NCBI GenBank assembly: GCA_904419875.1
Contig: CAJFTG010000005.1
Coordinates: forward strand, 1 to 64,000
Direction: 5' to 3'
Length of the DNA stretch: 64,000 nucleotides
Source of the DNA: Candidatus Avimonas caecicola
GTDB taxonomy: Bacteria; Bacillota; Clostridia; Oscillospirales; Acutalibacteraceae
Shown one piece after another: positions 53,727 through 62,408 of this stretch (positions are counted from its first letter, which is position 1; each line of letters opens with the position of its first letter). The translations under genes and the position numbers were made by a program. The notes beneath the pieces are model-generated. The model searched no databases, was not told the DNA's origin, and saw only the letters and a program-made list of their open reading frames with translations.

Positions 53727-54965
53727 ATGGCCAATCTGATCCTGCCGCCCGCTTTGGAAGCGGAGGACAAAATCCGCCTCATCCGGGAGGCCGCCCGCTT
53801 TGACATTGCGGACGAGAACGAGCCGACCGGCGGCGAAATCGCCGGCCTGGAAGCGATCCGCGCCCCCCACTCCCCGCCGACCGTACCGAAGCTGGGGCTC
53901 TCCAGCGACTGCATCTTCAACTGCTCCTACTGCTCCTGCCGGGCGGGGCTGGAGTGCCGGCAGCGCTACACCTGCCAGCCGCGGGAGCTGGCGGAAATGG
54001 CGGTGCAGGCGGCCAGGAACAACCCGACGCTCGGCGTGTTCATCAGCTCGGGCATTTACAAAAACGCCGACTATACCGAGGAGCTGATCGTGGAAACCCT
54101 GCGGATCATGCGGCGGGATCTGCACTACACCGGCTATATCCACGCCAAGATCATGCCGGGCGCCGACCCGGCGCTGATCGAACGGGCCGGCTGGCTGGCC
54201 GACCGCCTGAGCGTGAATATCGAGCTGCCCCACAGCGACGGGTACGCGGTCATCGCCAAGCAGAAAAACAAAGCGAACATCCTCACCCCCATGGGAGCCA
54301 TCAGCCGGAAAATCCGGGATCACACCGGGGAGTTCGACCCTTCCGGCCGGCGGTTCGCCCGCAGCGGCCAGACCACCCAGATGATCGTCGGGGCGATGAA
54401 GGAGACCGACCGCACCGCCATGACCCTGTCCGGCGCGCTGTACCGCAAATACCGGCTGCGGCGGGTATATTATTCCCCCTTCCACCTCCCGCGTTCCTCC
54501 CATTTCGATTTCTTCCCGGAGAAAAACACCCCCCGCTGGCGGACCCGGCGGATGTACCAGGCCGACCGGCTGATGCAGCTGTACGGCTTCGGGGTGGACG
54601 AAATCCTGCCGGAGGACGCGCCCAACCTGCCGTTTGATCTGGACCCCAAAGCGGCCTGGGCCCTGCGGCATCTGGACCGTTTTCCCGTGGAGGTCAACAC
54701 GGCGGACTACGAAACGCTCATCCGGGTTCCGGGGATCGGAATCACCGGCGCCAAGCGGATCCTTCAAGCCCGCCGGCTGCATACGCTGACCCATGAGCTT
54801 CTGCGCAGAATCGGCGTTTCCCTGAAAAGAGCGCGGTATTTCATCACCTGCAACGGCCGGTATACCGGAGGCAGGCTGCTGGATTCCCCCGCGCTCCGGC
54901 CGGCGGTGAGCGACGTGGCTTCCCAGACCCGGCTCCCCGGCTGGGAGGAGGCCGAGGCTTCCTGA
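53727..54965 (+). CDS. putative DNA modification/repair radical SAM protein
   Basis: 412 residues. The [4Fe-4S]-SAM motif C-X3-C-X2-C is Cys62, Cys66 and Cys69 (SSDCIFNCSYCSC), with ISSGIYKN after it. The C-terminal part has a helix-hairpin-helix DNA-binding motif (PVEVNTADYETLIRVPGIG, about 314-332). This is the family normally paired with a uracil-DNA-glycosylase-like protein and therefore linked to DNA repair or modification; the reaction is unknown. ATG at 53727 follows AAGGGAGGGG. No partner gene lies on either side here. A strong terminator follows, so it is transcribed alone. Confidence 0.9.
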   Translation: MANLILPPALEAEDKIRLIREAARFDIADENEPTGGEIAGLEAIRAPHSPPTVPKLGLSSDCIFNCSYCSCRAGLECRQRYTCQPRELAEMAVQAARNNPTLGVFISSGIYKNADYTEELIVETLRIMRRDLHYTGYIHAKIMPGADPALIERAGWLADRLSVNIELPHSDGYAVIAKQKNKANILTPMGAISRKIRDHTGEFDPSGRRFARSGQTTQMIVGAMKETDRTAMTLSGALYRKYRLRRVYYSPFHLPRSSHFDFFPEKNTPRWRTRRMYQADRLMQLYGFGVDEILPEDAPNLPFDLDPKAAWALRHLDRFPVEVNTADYETLIRVPGIGITGAKRILQARRLHTLTHELLRRIGVSLKRARYFITCNGRYTGGRLLDSPALRPAVSDVASQTRLPGWEEAEAS

Positions 54966-54992
54966 CGCCCTGTTCCCCCTATTCCCCATCCC

Positions 54993-55033
54993 AGAAAAAG
55001 CCGGCGGTTCACAGTGAACCGCCGGCTTTTTCT
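54993..55033. terminator. bidirectional terminator after the radical SAM gene
   Basis: AGAAAAAGCCGGCGGTTCAC and its complement form a perfect palindromic stem with T-runs on both strands. Confidence 0.95.
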
Positions 55034-55217
55034 GCGTTGCCGCTTCGTACCCGCTTCGCACCCGACGCGTACCCGACGCATCCCTGTCTCATGCCCTCCG
55101 CAAACCCGCCGCGCCCCCTTTTCCGCGCGCTGAAAATGCGGGAGGAACGCCGGCGGCATGGTCATGGCCGCCTTCCCGGCACGGGTAAAGGCCGGCGGAG
55201 CCGTCCCATACGAAGCG

Positions 55218-55246
55218 GCGCCGCCCTCCGGTCGGGAGGGCGGCGC
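55218..55246 (-). terminator. hairpin ending the sucrose locus
   Basis: 12-bp perfect stem GCGCCGCCCTCC / GGAGGGCGGCGC about 20 bases after the fructokinase stop; the T-tract is weak on the minus strand. Confidence 0.55.
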
Positions 55247-55265
55247 TCCTTTGGATAACCCGGGC

Positions 55266-56261
55266 TTACGGCACGTCGGTCAGGGTGGCCAGATAGGCTT
55301 CCACCTCGTCCGGCGAGGGAAGGGCGGGAATACCGCCCTTTTTCGTCGTTGTCAGGGAACCCACCGCATTGGCATAGCGGAGGTCGGCGAGGAACGCCTC
55401 CCTGTCCCGCGCATACACCGTGGCGTCTCCTCCCCGCCTGAGCAGGCGGGAAAGGAAGCCGCCGGTAAAGGAATCGCCCGCCCCGGTGGTATCGACGGTT
55501 TCGGCCGGGAATCCGCCGACCCGCAGCACCGTTGTTTCCCCCGTTTCCGGCGACCGGGCGCAGGCCAGGCAGCCCTTCGGGCCGAGGGTCGTCAGCACCA
55601 CGTTCAGCCGGAAGCGTTCGGAGAGCAGACGGGCGCCCTTTTCCGGGTCGCTCTCGCCGGTGAGGAAAACCAACTCCTCCTCCGACACCTTCAGGAGGTC
55701 GGCGTACGGAATGGCGCAGAGGATGCATTCCCGGGCGTCCTCCGGGTTGTCCCACAGGTTCAGCCGCAGGTTTGGGTCAAACGCCACGACGGCCCCGGCT
55801 TCCCTCGCCAGGCGGGCGGCGGCAAAGCTGGCCTCGCGGGAAGGCCCCTCCGCCATCAGCACCGAGGAAAAGAAAAACACGCGGGCGCTTTCGATTGCTT
55901 GTCTGTCCAGCTCCTCCGGCGTGAGCATGGTGTCCGCCCCGCCGTGCCGGTAAAAGCTGAAGGAACGGTCGCCGTCCTCCGCCAGGTGGACAAACGCCAG
56001 GGTGGTCGGATGCTCGCCGGACAGGCGAAGGCCGTCCGTGTTCACCCCGTTGGCCTGCAGGATTTCCCGCAGGGCGCGTCCGAACACGTCGTCTCCCACC
56101 TTGCCGAGAAACGCCGTATCCGCGCCGAGCCGGGCGGCGGCGCACGCCAGATTCGCCGGGCCGCCGCCCGGATTCCGTTCAAACAGGGGATTGCCGTTTC
56201 CGCTTTTCCCGCAGGGGGTGAAATCGACCAGAAGCTCCCCCAGAGAAACCAGTTCCGCCAT
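55266..56261 (-). CDS. fructokinase (PfkB family)
   Basis: Phosphorylates fructose released from sucrose. 331 residues from ATG 56261 (AAGGCGGG 8 bases upstream). The PfkB signatures are NPGGGPANLACAAARLG near residues 31-47 and DTTGAGDSFTGGF at about 245-260, with the catalytic Asp in GAGD. Specificity for fructose is inferred from the neighbouring GH32 and sucrose phosphorylase genes. It lies 22 bases after the LacI gene and is the last gene of the unit. Confidence 0.9.
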   Translation of the reverse strand: MAELVSLGELLVDFTPCGKSGNGNPLFERNPGGGPANLACAAARLGADTAFLGKVGDDVFGRALREILQANGVNTDGLRLSGEHPTTLAFVHLAEDGDRSFSFYRHGGADTMLTPEELDRQAIESARVFFFSSVLMAEGPSREASFAAARLAREAGAVVAFDPNLRLNLWDNPEDARECILCAIPYADLLKVSEEELVFLTGESDPEKGARLLSERFRLNVVLTTLGPKGCLACARSPETGETTVLRVGGFPAETVDTTGAGDSFTGGFLSRLLRRGGDATVYARDREAFLADLRYANAVGSLTTTKKGGIPALPSPDEVEAYLATLTDVP

Positions 56262-56283
56262 TGCCAAATCCCGCCTTTCCTGT

Positions 56284-57300
56284 TTATCCGTTTTCCGGGG
56301 ACACGGTGGTCCCCCGGACGACCAGCCGCACCGGCAGCACCGTGCGGGTGGGGACCGTCTCCCCCTCCAGCCGCCGCAGAATATACGCTATCGAATACCG
56401 GCACATATCCTCCACCGGCTGGCACACCGTAGTGATCTGCGGCGTGGTCAGCAAGGCAATCTCCGTGTCGTCAAAGCCGACCAGCTTCATCTCCTCCGGC
56501 ACCCGGACGCCGCAGGCCGCGCAGGCCTGGAGCACCTGCGCGGCGATCACGTCGCTGCTGGCAAAAATCCCATCCGCCCGCTCGCCGGCGGGCTTATGCA
56601 GCACCGTGTCCTCAATGACCGTGCGGATAAAGCCTCCGTAATCCATGGAAAGGAACTGTGCCTCCTCGGTATGGTAAAGCGCATATTCCGCCCCGGCGGC
56701 CCGGCAGACGTCCGCAAAGGCCGCGCCGCGGCGGTCCGCCGCCATCAGCACCCCGGCGGTCCCGCTGATATGCACCAGCCGGCGGCAGCCGCACGCAAGC
56801 AGATGGCGGGTTGCCGCCGCGCCTCCCTGATAATTGTCGCAGGATACCGATACAATCTCTCCGGGCAGCTCCCGCTCAAAGGTCACCACCGGCATACCGA
56901 GGTCCAGATGCTCGGCAATATCCTGCGTACGGGAACAGATGACGATGCCCGCCACTTTGTTGGAACGGAGCATGTCGATGTACTCAATCTCCTTTTCCCG
57001 CTCGTGGTTGGAGGAGCAGAGCATGATCTTGTAGCCCTTCGCGGCGGCCGCCTGCTCCAGGAAGTGGACTACCTTGCTGAAAAACGGGTGCATCACCGAC
57101 GGCACGATAACGCCGATGACATTTGTCCGCCGCTTGGAAAGGGAACGCGCCACCTCATTCGGCCGGTAATGGAGTTCCCGCATGGCGGCGTAGACCTTTT
57201 CCCTTGTCTGGTCGCTGATATAGCCCCGGTTATTCAGCACACGGGAAACCGTCGTAACGGTGATCCCCGCCTTTTCGGCCACATCCCTGAGCGTTGCCAC
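56284..57300 (-). CDS. LacI-family transcription repressor
   Basis: 338 residues from GTG 57300, 7 bases after GGAGG. The helix-turn-helix is LRDVAEKAGITVTTVSRVLNN at the N-terminus, with the hinge YRPNEVARSLSKRRTNVIG. A periplasmic-binding-like sensor domain follows (about 60-335). It sits between the GH32 and fructokinase genes, so it probably represses the sucrose genes until sucrose or a fructose phosphate binds. A palindrome overlapping the upstream promoter is a candidate operator. Confidence 0.95.
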   Translation of the reverse strand: MATLRDVAEKAGITVTTVSRVLNNRGYISDQTREKVYAAMRELHYRPNEVARSLSKRRTNVIGVIVPSVMHPFFSKVVHFLEQAAAAKGYKIMLCSSNHEREKEIEYIDMLRSNKVAGIVICSRTQDIAEHLDLGMPVVTFERELPGEIVSVSCDNYQGGAAATRHLLACGCRRLVHISGTAGVLMAADRRGAAFADVCRAAGAEYALYHTEEAQFLSMDYGGFIRTVIEDTVLHKPAGERADGIFASSDVIAAQVLQACAACGVRVPEEMKLVGFDDTEIALLTTPQITTVCQPVEDMCRYSIAYILRRLEGETVPTRTVLPVRLVVRGTTVSPENG

Positions 57301-57342
57301 TGCTTTTCCTCCTGCCTTTCTTTCCCCGCCGGGCATGCAAAA

Positions 57343-58962
57343 TCAGCCGTCGAATCTGTCCCCGCCGGCGCGGAGGGACAGGCGGGCGGCAAAGGCTTCC
57401 CCCTGCCCCCGCATCCGGCAGCGCACCCGCCCGGCAAGCACCGGCGCCGTCTCGCAGGCCAGCACGGCCGTGCCGTCCTGCGCAAAGATCTCCACAATCC
57501 CCGTATCCGCGACCAGCAGCAGGGAAAGCCCCCGCGCCCGTTCCCAGGAAAAGGCCCGTTCGGACAGCGCCGAGACAAAGCGGCAGACGCCGGCGTCGCC
57601 GTCCGCCTCCAGACGGCCGCCGGGCAGAAAGACCTCCGCCCGGCCGCCGGAAAGAGTCAGCTCCACAGCAAAGGCCGTCCCCATCTCCAGGCCGCGGTCG
57701 TCCAGCGGCATCCGGGGGCCGCGCAGGGCGTCCAGCTCCCGGACGGGGCGCATCCGCAGGCGCCGGTCCGCCGTCAGCGACAGCTCCACAGGCAGGGACA
57801 TCATGCCGGTATAGGGCAGGCGGTTCTCCCCTTCCCCGGGCGGGTTCGGCATCCGCAGCCAGGCAATGCCGATCACCCGGCCGCCCTCCGTCCCGTACAC
57901 GGTCTGCGCCGCATAGGGCAGCAGGGTCACCCCCGGGCGGAAGGGCCGGTCGACCGGCCGCGGCTCGCCGCCCGCATAGGCGCAGCGGCGGGGATGGGTC
58001 GGCGTAAAGCGGCAGCCGTCAAACTCGCCGGGAAAATAGTAGCCGTCCGCCGACCAGAAGACCCACTGCTTCCCGCCGCCGTCCACCGGCAGCGCAAACA
58101 GGTCGGGACATTCCCAGGCGCCTTCCAGCGTCAGGCGCTGGGACTCCTTCCAGTTCACCAGATCCTCCGAACGGAAAATTGCGAACTCGTTGCCGGAAAG
58201 GTACAGCACCATCACGTACGCCCCGGTCGGCGCATGGTACAGCACCTTGGGGTCGCGCGTCCCTTCCGCCAGAGCGGGGACCATGACCCGCCCGGTCTTT
58301 TCCAGCCGGCTTCCGTCCCCGTTTCCCACGGCGAGGCACTGGAGGTAAGGCTTCCCCTGCGACCAGCGGTTCGTCCCTCCCGCCGCCGTGTAATAATACA
58401 GCAGGCGGCCGGCCCCATACCCGGCGGCTCCCGCGTCGTCCCGCACCGCGCAGCCGGAAAACATGGTGCCGGTGGCGTCGGGGAGCAGGACCGGGTCCTC
58501 CCGCCGCCAGTGGAAAAGGTCGGCGCTGACGGCATGGCCCCAGCTCATGTTCCCCCACACCGTATCGCAGGGGTTGAATTGATAATACAGATGATAGCTC
58601 CCGCCGGAATACACCAGCCCGTTCGGGTCATTCACCCAGCCGGCCGGCGGGGTGAAATGCAGAAGGGGCCGGGGGCCGGCGGGCGGCGGAGGCGGCGCAG
58701 GCTCGCACCGCAGGGAGTCCACCCATGCGGCCGGGGCGCCTTCAAACGTCAGGACGCGCCCGCGGTACTCCGCCGCCGGCAGGCAGGCGTAATACCAGCC
58801 CGTCCCCTCCTCCGCCCCTTCCGAAGGAAGGAAACAGGGGATTTCCAGCTCAAGCACCTTTTCCGTCCCGCAGAACACGGAAACGCACCGCGTTTCCGCC
58901 CCCGGGCGAACGGGCAGCCAGAGATAATCGCTTTCCACCCGCCGCTGCCTGCGTTGGTCCAT
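57343..58962 (-). CDS. GH32 beta-fructosidase (sucrose / fructan hydrolase), intracellular
   Basis: 539 residues, no signal peptide. The GH32 five-blade propeller starts at about 98: WVNDPNG (109-115, nucleophile Asp112), the RDPK motif (transition-state Asp) and WECPDL (acid/base Glu). A C-terminal beta-sandwich domain ends the protein. The first 97 residues form an extra N-terminal domain not present in minimal sucrose-6-phosphate hydrolases. It probably splits sucrose or short fructans to glucose and fructose. ATG at 58962 follows GGGAGGG. The importer is an ABC type, so the substrate arrives unphosphorylated. Confidence 0.93.
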   Translation of the reverse strand: MDQRRQRRVESDYLWLPVRPGAETRCVSVFCGTEKVLELEIPCFLPSEGAEEGTGWYYACLPAAEYRGRVLTFEGAPAAWVDSLRCEPAPPPPPAGPRPLLHFTPPAGWVNDPNGLVYSGGSYHLYYQFNPCDTVWGNMSWGHAVSADLFHWRREDPVLLPDATGTMFSGCAVRDDAGAAGYGAGRLLYYYTAAGGTNRWSQGKPYLQCLAVGNGDGSRLEKTGRVMVPALAEGTRDPKVLYHAPTGAYVMVLYLSGNEFAIFRSEDLVNWKESQRLTLEGAWECPDLFALPVDGGGKQWVFWSADGYYFPGEFDGCRFTPTHPRRCAYAGGEPRPVDRPFRPGVTLLPYAAQTVYGTEGGRVIGIAWLRMPNPPGEGENRLPYTGMMSLPVELSLTADRRLRMRPVRELDALRGPRMPLDDRGLEMGTAFAVELTLSGGRAEVFLPGGRLEADGDAGVCRFVSALSERAFSWERARGLSLLLVADTGIVEIFAQDGTAVLACETAPVLAGRVRCRMRGQGEAFAARLSLRAGGDRFDG

Positions 58963-59036
58963 CAGAAATCCCTCCCGCCGTGTTTATGTACAGGGCCCGG
59001 CGCGGCGTGCGGACCTGCCCCGCGCCGGGTGCTGTT

Positions 59037-59053
59037 CTGTATACAGTATACAG
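59037..59053. promoter_or_regulatory. candidate operator: perfect 17-bp palindrome
   Basis: CTGTATAC, one central base, GTATACAG. It overlaps the -10 hexamer of the promoter below, so a bound repressor would block RNA polymerase. The LacI-family protein encoded downstream is the obvious candidate. Confidence 0.6.
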
Positions 59054-59072
59054 TTCTGCCGCTTTCTGTCAA
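59045..59072 (-). promoter_or_regulatory. promoter of the GH32-lacI-fructokinase unit
   Basis: Minus strand TTGACA (59072-59067), 16-base spacer, TATACT (59050-59045), about 80 bases before the GH32 start codon. Confidence 0.75.
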
Positions 59073-59165
59073 TATCCGGAAACCCGGGCGGTACCCCCGC
59101 CGCAGGCCGTTCCCTTGCGGCGGCTCCGCACCATCCCGCGGACGGCGGCGCGCTTTAGGCGCCTT

Positions 59166-60026
59166 TTACGCCTTGACCGCGCCCGAGATGACGCCCGAGA
59201 TAATCTGCTTTTGCAGGAACAGATACAGGATAATCACCGGCAGCGCCGTCAGGCAGAGAGCCGCCATGATCGCGCCGTAATCCACCTGATAGGTTCCGTA
59301 AAAGGAATAGGTGGACAGCGGCAGGGTATAGGCGTCCCTGTTGTTGCCGATGACCAGGCTCGGAAGCAGGTAGTCGTTCCACACCCACAGCACGTCAAGC
59401 ACCACAATCGTGGCGGTGGTCGGCTTCATCAGGGGGAACACCACCCGGAAAAAGGTCTGCACCCGGCTGCAGCCGTCCAGCGTAGCCGCCTCCTCCAGGG
59501 ACAGCGGGATTCCGCCCCGGATAAAGCCGTGGTAGATGAACACCGCCATGCTGACGCCGAAGCCCACATTCATCGCCATCAGGATAAAAGGGTTGCCCAG
59601 CAGATTCAGCGTGCCGCCGTAGATGGACACCAGCGGGATCATAATCACCTGGAAGGGAACGATCATGGCCGCAATCATGGCGGCGAAAAAAATCTTGTTG
59701 ATCCTCCAGTTGAAGCGGACGAACAGCCACGCCGTCATGGAAGACAGCAGGACGATCAGCGCCACGCTCACCACGGTAACCATCACCGAATTCAGGAAGG
59801 CCCGAAGGAAATTCATCCGTTCGAACGCCTTTTCAAAATTCTCAAAGGTCACGCCGTTCGGGTCCATCAGCGCCAGAGGCGAGCGCAGGATGGCGCCGTT
59901 GCTTTTGAAGGCGTTGACAATCACCAGAAAAAACGGCACCATATACACCGCCAGCAGCGCGAAAAGGAGGACGGTCTTGACCACGCCGAACACCCTCTTG
60001 CGGGTCCCGCCTGCCATGCCGCTCAT
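59166..60026 (-). CDS. carbohydrate ABC transporter permease (MalG type), sucrose locus
   Basis: 286 residues with six expected membrane segments and the EAA loop EEAATLDGCSRVQTFFRVVFPLM at about 185-207. Its ATG overlaps the stop of the preceding permease by one base (TAATG), so translation is coupled. It forms the membrane pore with that partner; substrate probably sucrose or a related glucoside. Confidence 0.95.
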   Translation of the reverse strand: MSGMAGGTRKRVFGVVKTVLLFALLAVYMVPFFLVIVNAFKSNGAILRSPLALMDPNGVTFENFEKAFERMNFLRAFLNSVMVTVVSVALIVLLSSMTAWLFVRFNWRINKIFFAAMIAAMIVPFQVIMIPLVSIYGGTLNLLGNPFILMAMNVGFGVSMAVFIYHGFIRGGIPLSLEEAATLDGCSRVQTFFRVVFPLMKPTTATIVVLDVLWVWNDYLLPSLVIGNNRDAYTLPLSTYSFYGTYQVDYGAIMAALCLTALPVIILYLFLQKQIISGVISGAVKA

Positions 60027-60901
60027 TACGCCTCCACCTCCTTACGCTTGCCAAGGGCGACCTGGGTAATGCAGATCGCCGCAACCACAATAAACAGCAC
60101 AAACGCCTCCGCCTGCCCCGCGCCGTATTCCCGGGAAAGGAAGGCCTTGTTATACACATGCATCGCCACCATCCGGGTGGAGCCGTAGGGCCCGCCGTCC
60201 GTCAGCGAAAGGTTGAGGTCATACACCATAAAGCAGCGCTGGATCGACAGGAACAGGCAGATGACAAAGGAAGGCACCATCAGCGGCAGAACAATCCGCC
60301 GGGTGGTCTGCCAGGCGGTGCAGCCGTCGATGCTGGCGGCCTCCAGCAGATCGCCGGGAATTCCCATGAAGCCCGCGACGTAAATAATCATCATATACCC
60401 GGAATACTGCCAGACCGTGACGATCACCATGGCCCAAAAGGCTTTGACCGGATCCCCCAAAAAGGTGCTGGAGAAGAAGGGGATGCTGCTGCCGAGCGCC
60501 GTCAGCGCGCGGTTGAAAACGAACTGCCAGATGAAACCGAGCACAATCCCGCCGATCAGGTTCGGGGTAAAGAAGGCGGAGCGCAGGAAATTCTGCCCCT
60601 TGACGCCGCTGGTCAGCAGATAGGCCAGCACAAAGGCGACCAGGTTGATCAGCAGCACCGACACCACCACATACCGCAGCGTCAGCCACAGAGAGCTCCA
60701 GAATTCGCCGTCCTGAAAAACCGACGCATAGTTATCAAACCAGACGAAATCCTTGACGCTGGAAATGCCGTTCCAATTGGTAAAGGTCAGGTACAGCCCG
60801 TAAAGGACCGGGATCACCACCACGGCGCAGAAGAAGAAAAGCGCAGGGAAACCAAAGATCAGAAACACCTTTGCCTTTCCCAGCCTGGTTTTTTCGCCCA
60901 T
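60026..60901 (-). CDS. sugar ABC transporter permease (MalF type), sucrose locus
   Basis: 291 residues from ATG 60901, after AAAGGG. KVFLIFGFPALFFFCAVVVIPVLYGLYLTF is the first helix, TNWNG a common periplasmic motif, and the EAA loop is LEAASIDGCTAWQTTRRIVLPLM at about 188-210. Encoded about 150 bases after the binding protein gene. Confidence 0.94.
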   Translation of the reverse strand: MGEKTRLGKAKVFLIFGFPALFFFCAVVVIPVLYGLYLTFTNWNGISSVKDFVWFDNYASVFQDGEFWSSLWLTLRYVVVSVLLINLVAFVLAYLLTSGVKGQNFLRSAFFTPNLIGGIVLGFIWQFVFNRALTALGSSIPFFSSTFLGDPVKAFWAMVIVTVWQYSGYMMIIYVAGFMGIPGDLLEAASIDGCTAWQTTRRIVLPLMVPSFVICLFLSIQRCFMVYDLNLSLTDGGPYGSTRMVAMHVYNKAFLSREYGAGQAEAFVLFIVVAAICITQVALGKRKEVEA

Positions 60902-61053
60902 AGAATGACACCCTTTCTGCAATGTATCCGCGGGAGCCGGCACGCGCCGGCCTTCCCGCCCCTTTTATCCGTAAAGGGGCGGGGACGGCCCGCGGCGGAG
61001 CTTCTCCCGTCTTCCGGGTTTTCAGGGGGCGGTTCAGGCCCGCCGTTTCCGGA

Positions 61054-62340
61054 TTATTTCTGGCTCTTCCAGTAATCCTCGATCGCGGAAGCCAGGCCCG
61101 CGCGGTCGGTTCTGCCGGCCAGGTATTCCTGCATTTTGGCGCCGAGCACATCCCAATGGTCGGACGGCATGACCGGGCTGAACGCGACTTTTCCTTCGCT
61201 CACATACCGCTTGACCACCTGGCTGAGCGGGTCGGCAGGCTCGTTCGGGTTATTGTCAAACGCGGGGACCATGTTCAGGGTATCCACTACCTGCTTCTGC
61301 CCCTCCTCGTCGGCGTACAGCCAGTTGAGGAAATCCTTGGCCATCTGCTGTTCTTCCTCGGTCGCCTTCACCCGGTCGATCATGATCTGCTTGGAACCGG
61401 AGCCGATCAGGTTGGTGTTGGCGAAATCCCCGGCGTCGTTGCCCATGGGCAGCGGCATCATCCCGTATTCCGTGGTATCGCCGTCCTCCACAAAGGCCGC
61501 GATGTTCGGCCAGGCCCAGTTGCCGTTATACCAGAACGCCACCTTGCCGTCCACGATATACGAGGGGTCCACCGCATAATCCGCCGCCATCGGATCCGCC
61601 TTGTTGATGTTGTTTTCCTTAAGCAGGTCAAAAATATCCATCAGCTGGGTAAAACGGGTGCTGGAGCCCACATCCACGCTCCCCGCGCGGAGCTGGTCGA
61701 GAAATGCCTCCCGCTCTTCGGCTGTATCCGCCTGGGACTCGTACAGGGTGCCCAGCACATGGGAGCCGAGGGACCAGTCCTCCTTGGTGAGGGCGACCGG
61801 CGAGGCCAGCCCTTTGGCCTTCAGCTCGTCCAGGAGAGCTTTGAATTTGTCATAGGTGTTGTACTCCGCCGGATCAAACGGGCGGCCGAGGGTCGCGTCA
61901 AGCAGCGTTTTGTTGTAGATCAGGCCCTTGCCCTCCACCCCCATCGGGAAGGAGTAAATCTTGCCGTCGATCGGGTAGGTCTGCCCGCTCTCATCCTTGG
62001 CCCATGCCTCGTCGGACAGGTCCAGCGCCTTCTCCTCATACAGGGCGAGGATGTCCGAGATGTCCAGCATCGCCAGGGTGGGCGGGTTGCCGGAATTGTA
62101 CAGCGAAGAGATGGTGGCAAACGGCGAGGAGCCGGTCGGCGCGGCGGTGATCTCCACCGTTACGCCGGTTTTTTCCTTGTAGACCTTCGCCAGTTCCTCA
62201 AAGTCCGCCTGAATCTCGCCTTTGGTGTTGAGCATCGTGATCTTCTTCCCCCCGCTGCCCGAACCGCTGCAGCCGGAAAAGGCGGCGGCCGTCATGCCGG
62301 CGGCGAGAAGTACGCCGAGAACCCGTGCAAACTGCTTCAT
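61054..62340 (-). CDS. ABC sugar-binding lipoprotein, sucrose locus
   Basis: 428 residues. Type II signal peptide ending AAFSGC (Cys24) and a short Gly/Ser linker, then the family 1 solute-binding fold: GLIYNKTLLD at about 138-147 and FWYNGNWAWPNIAAF at about 265-279 (aromatic residues expected at the sugar site). It captures a sugar for the two permeases encoded next. ATG at 62340 follows AAAGGAAGG. Confidence 0.94.
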   Translation of the reverse strand: MKQFARVLGVLLAAGMTAAAFSGCSGSGSGGKKITMLNTKGEIQADFEELAKVYKEKTGVTVEITAAPTGSSPFATISSLYNSGNPPTLAMLDISDILALYEEKALDLSDEAWAKDESGQTYPIDGKIYSFPMGVEGKGLIYNKTLLDATLGRPFDPAEYNTYDKFKALLDELKAKGLASPVALTKEDWSLGSHVLGTLYESQADTAEEREAFLDQLRAGSVDVGSSTRFTQLMDIFDLLKENNINKADPMAADYAVDPSYIVDGKVAFWYNGNWAWPNIAAFVEDGDTTEYGMMPLPMGNDAGDFANTNLIGSGSKQIMIDRVKATEEEQQMAKDFLNWLYADEEGQKQVVDTLNMVPAFDNNPNEPADPLSQVVKRYVSEGKVAFSPVMPSDHWDVLGAKMQEYLAGRTDRAGLASAIEDYWKSQK

Positions 62341-62408
62341 ACATTGCCTTCCTTTCTGATTGGTTTCCGGCCGCCCGGACGGCGGCCGGTTTTACTCGTC
62401 GGCTATAT

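Noticed and set aside
56002..59280. A plus-strand open frame of nearly 1100 codons opposite the fructokinase, LacI and GH32 genes
   Set aside because: Antisense shadow; translation rich in His, Arg, Pro and Gly with no domain, while the minus strand encodes clear enzymes.
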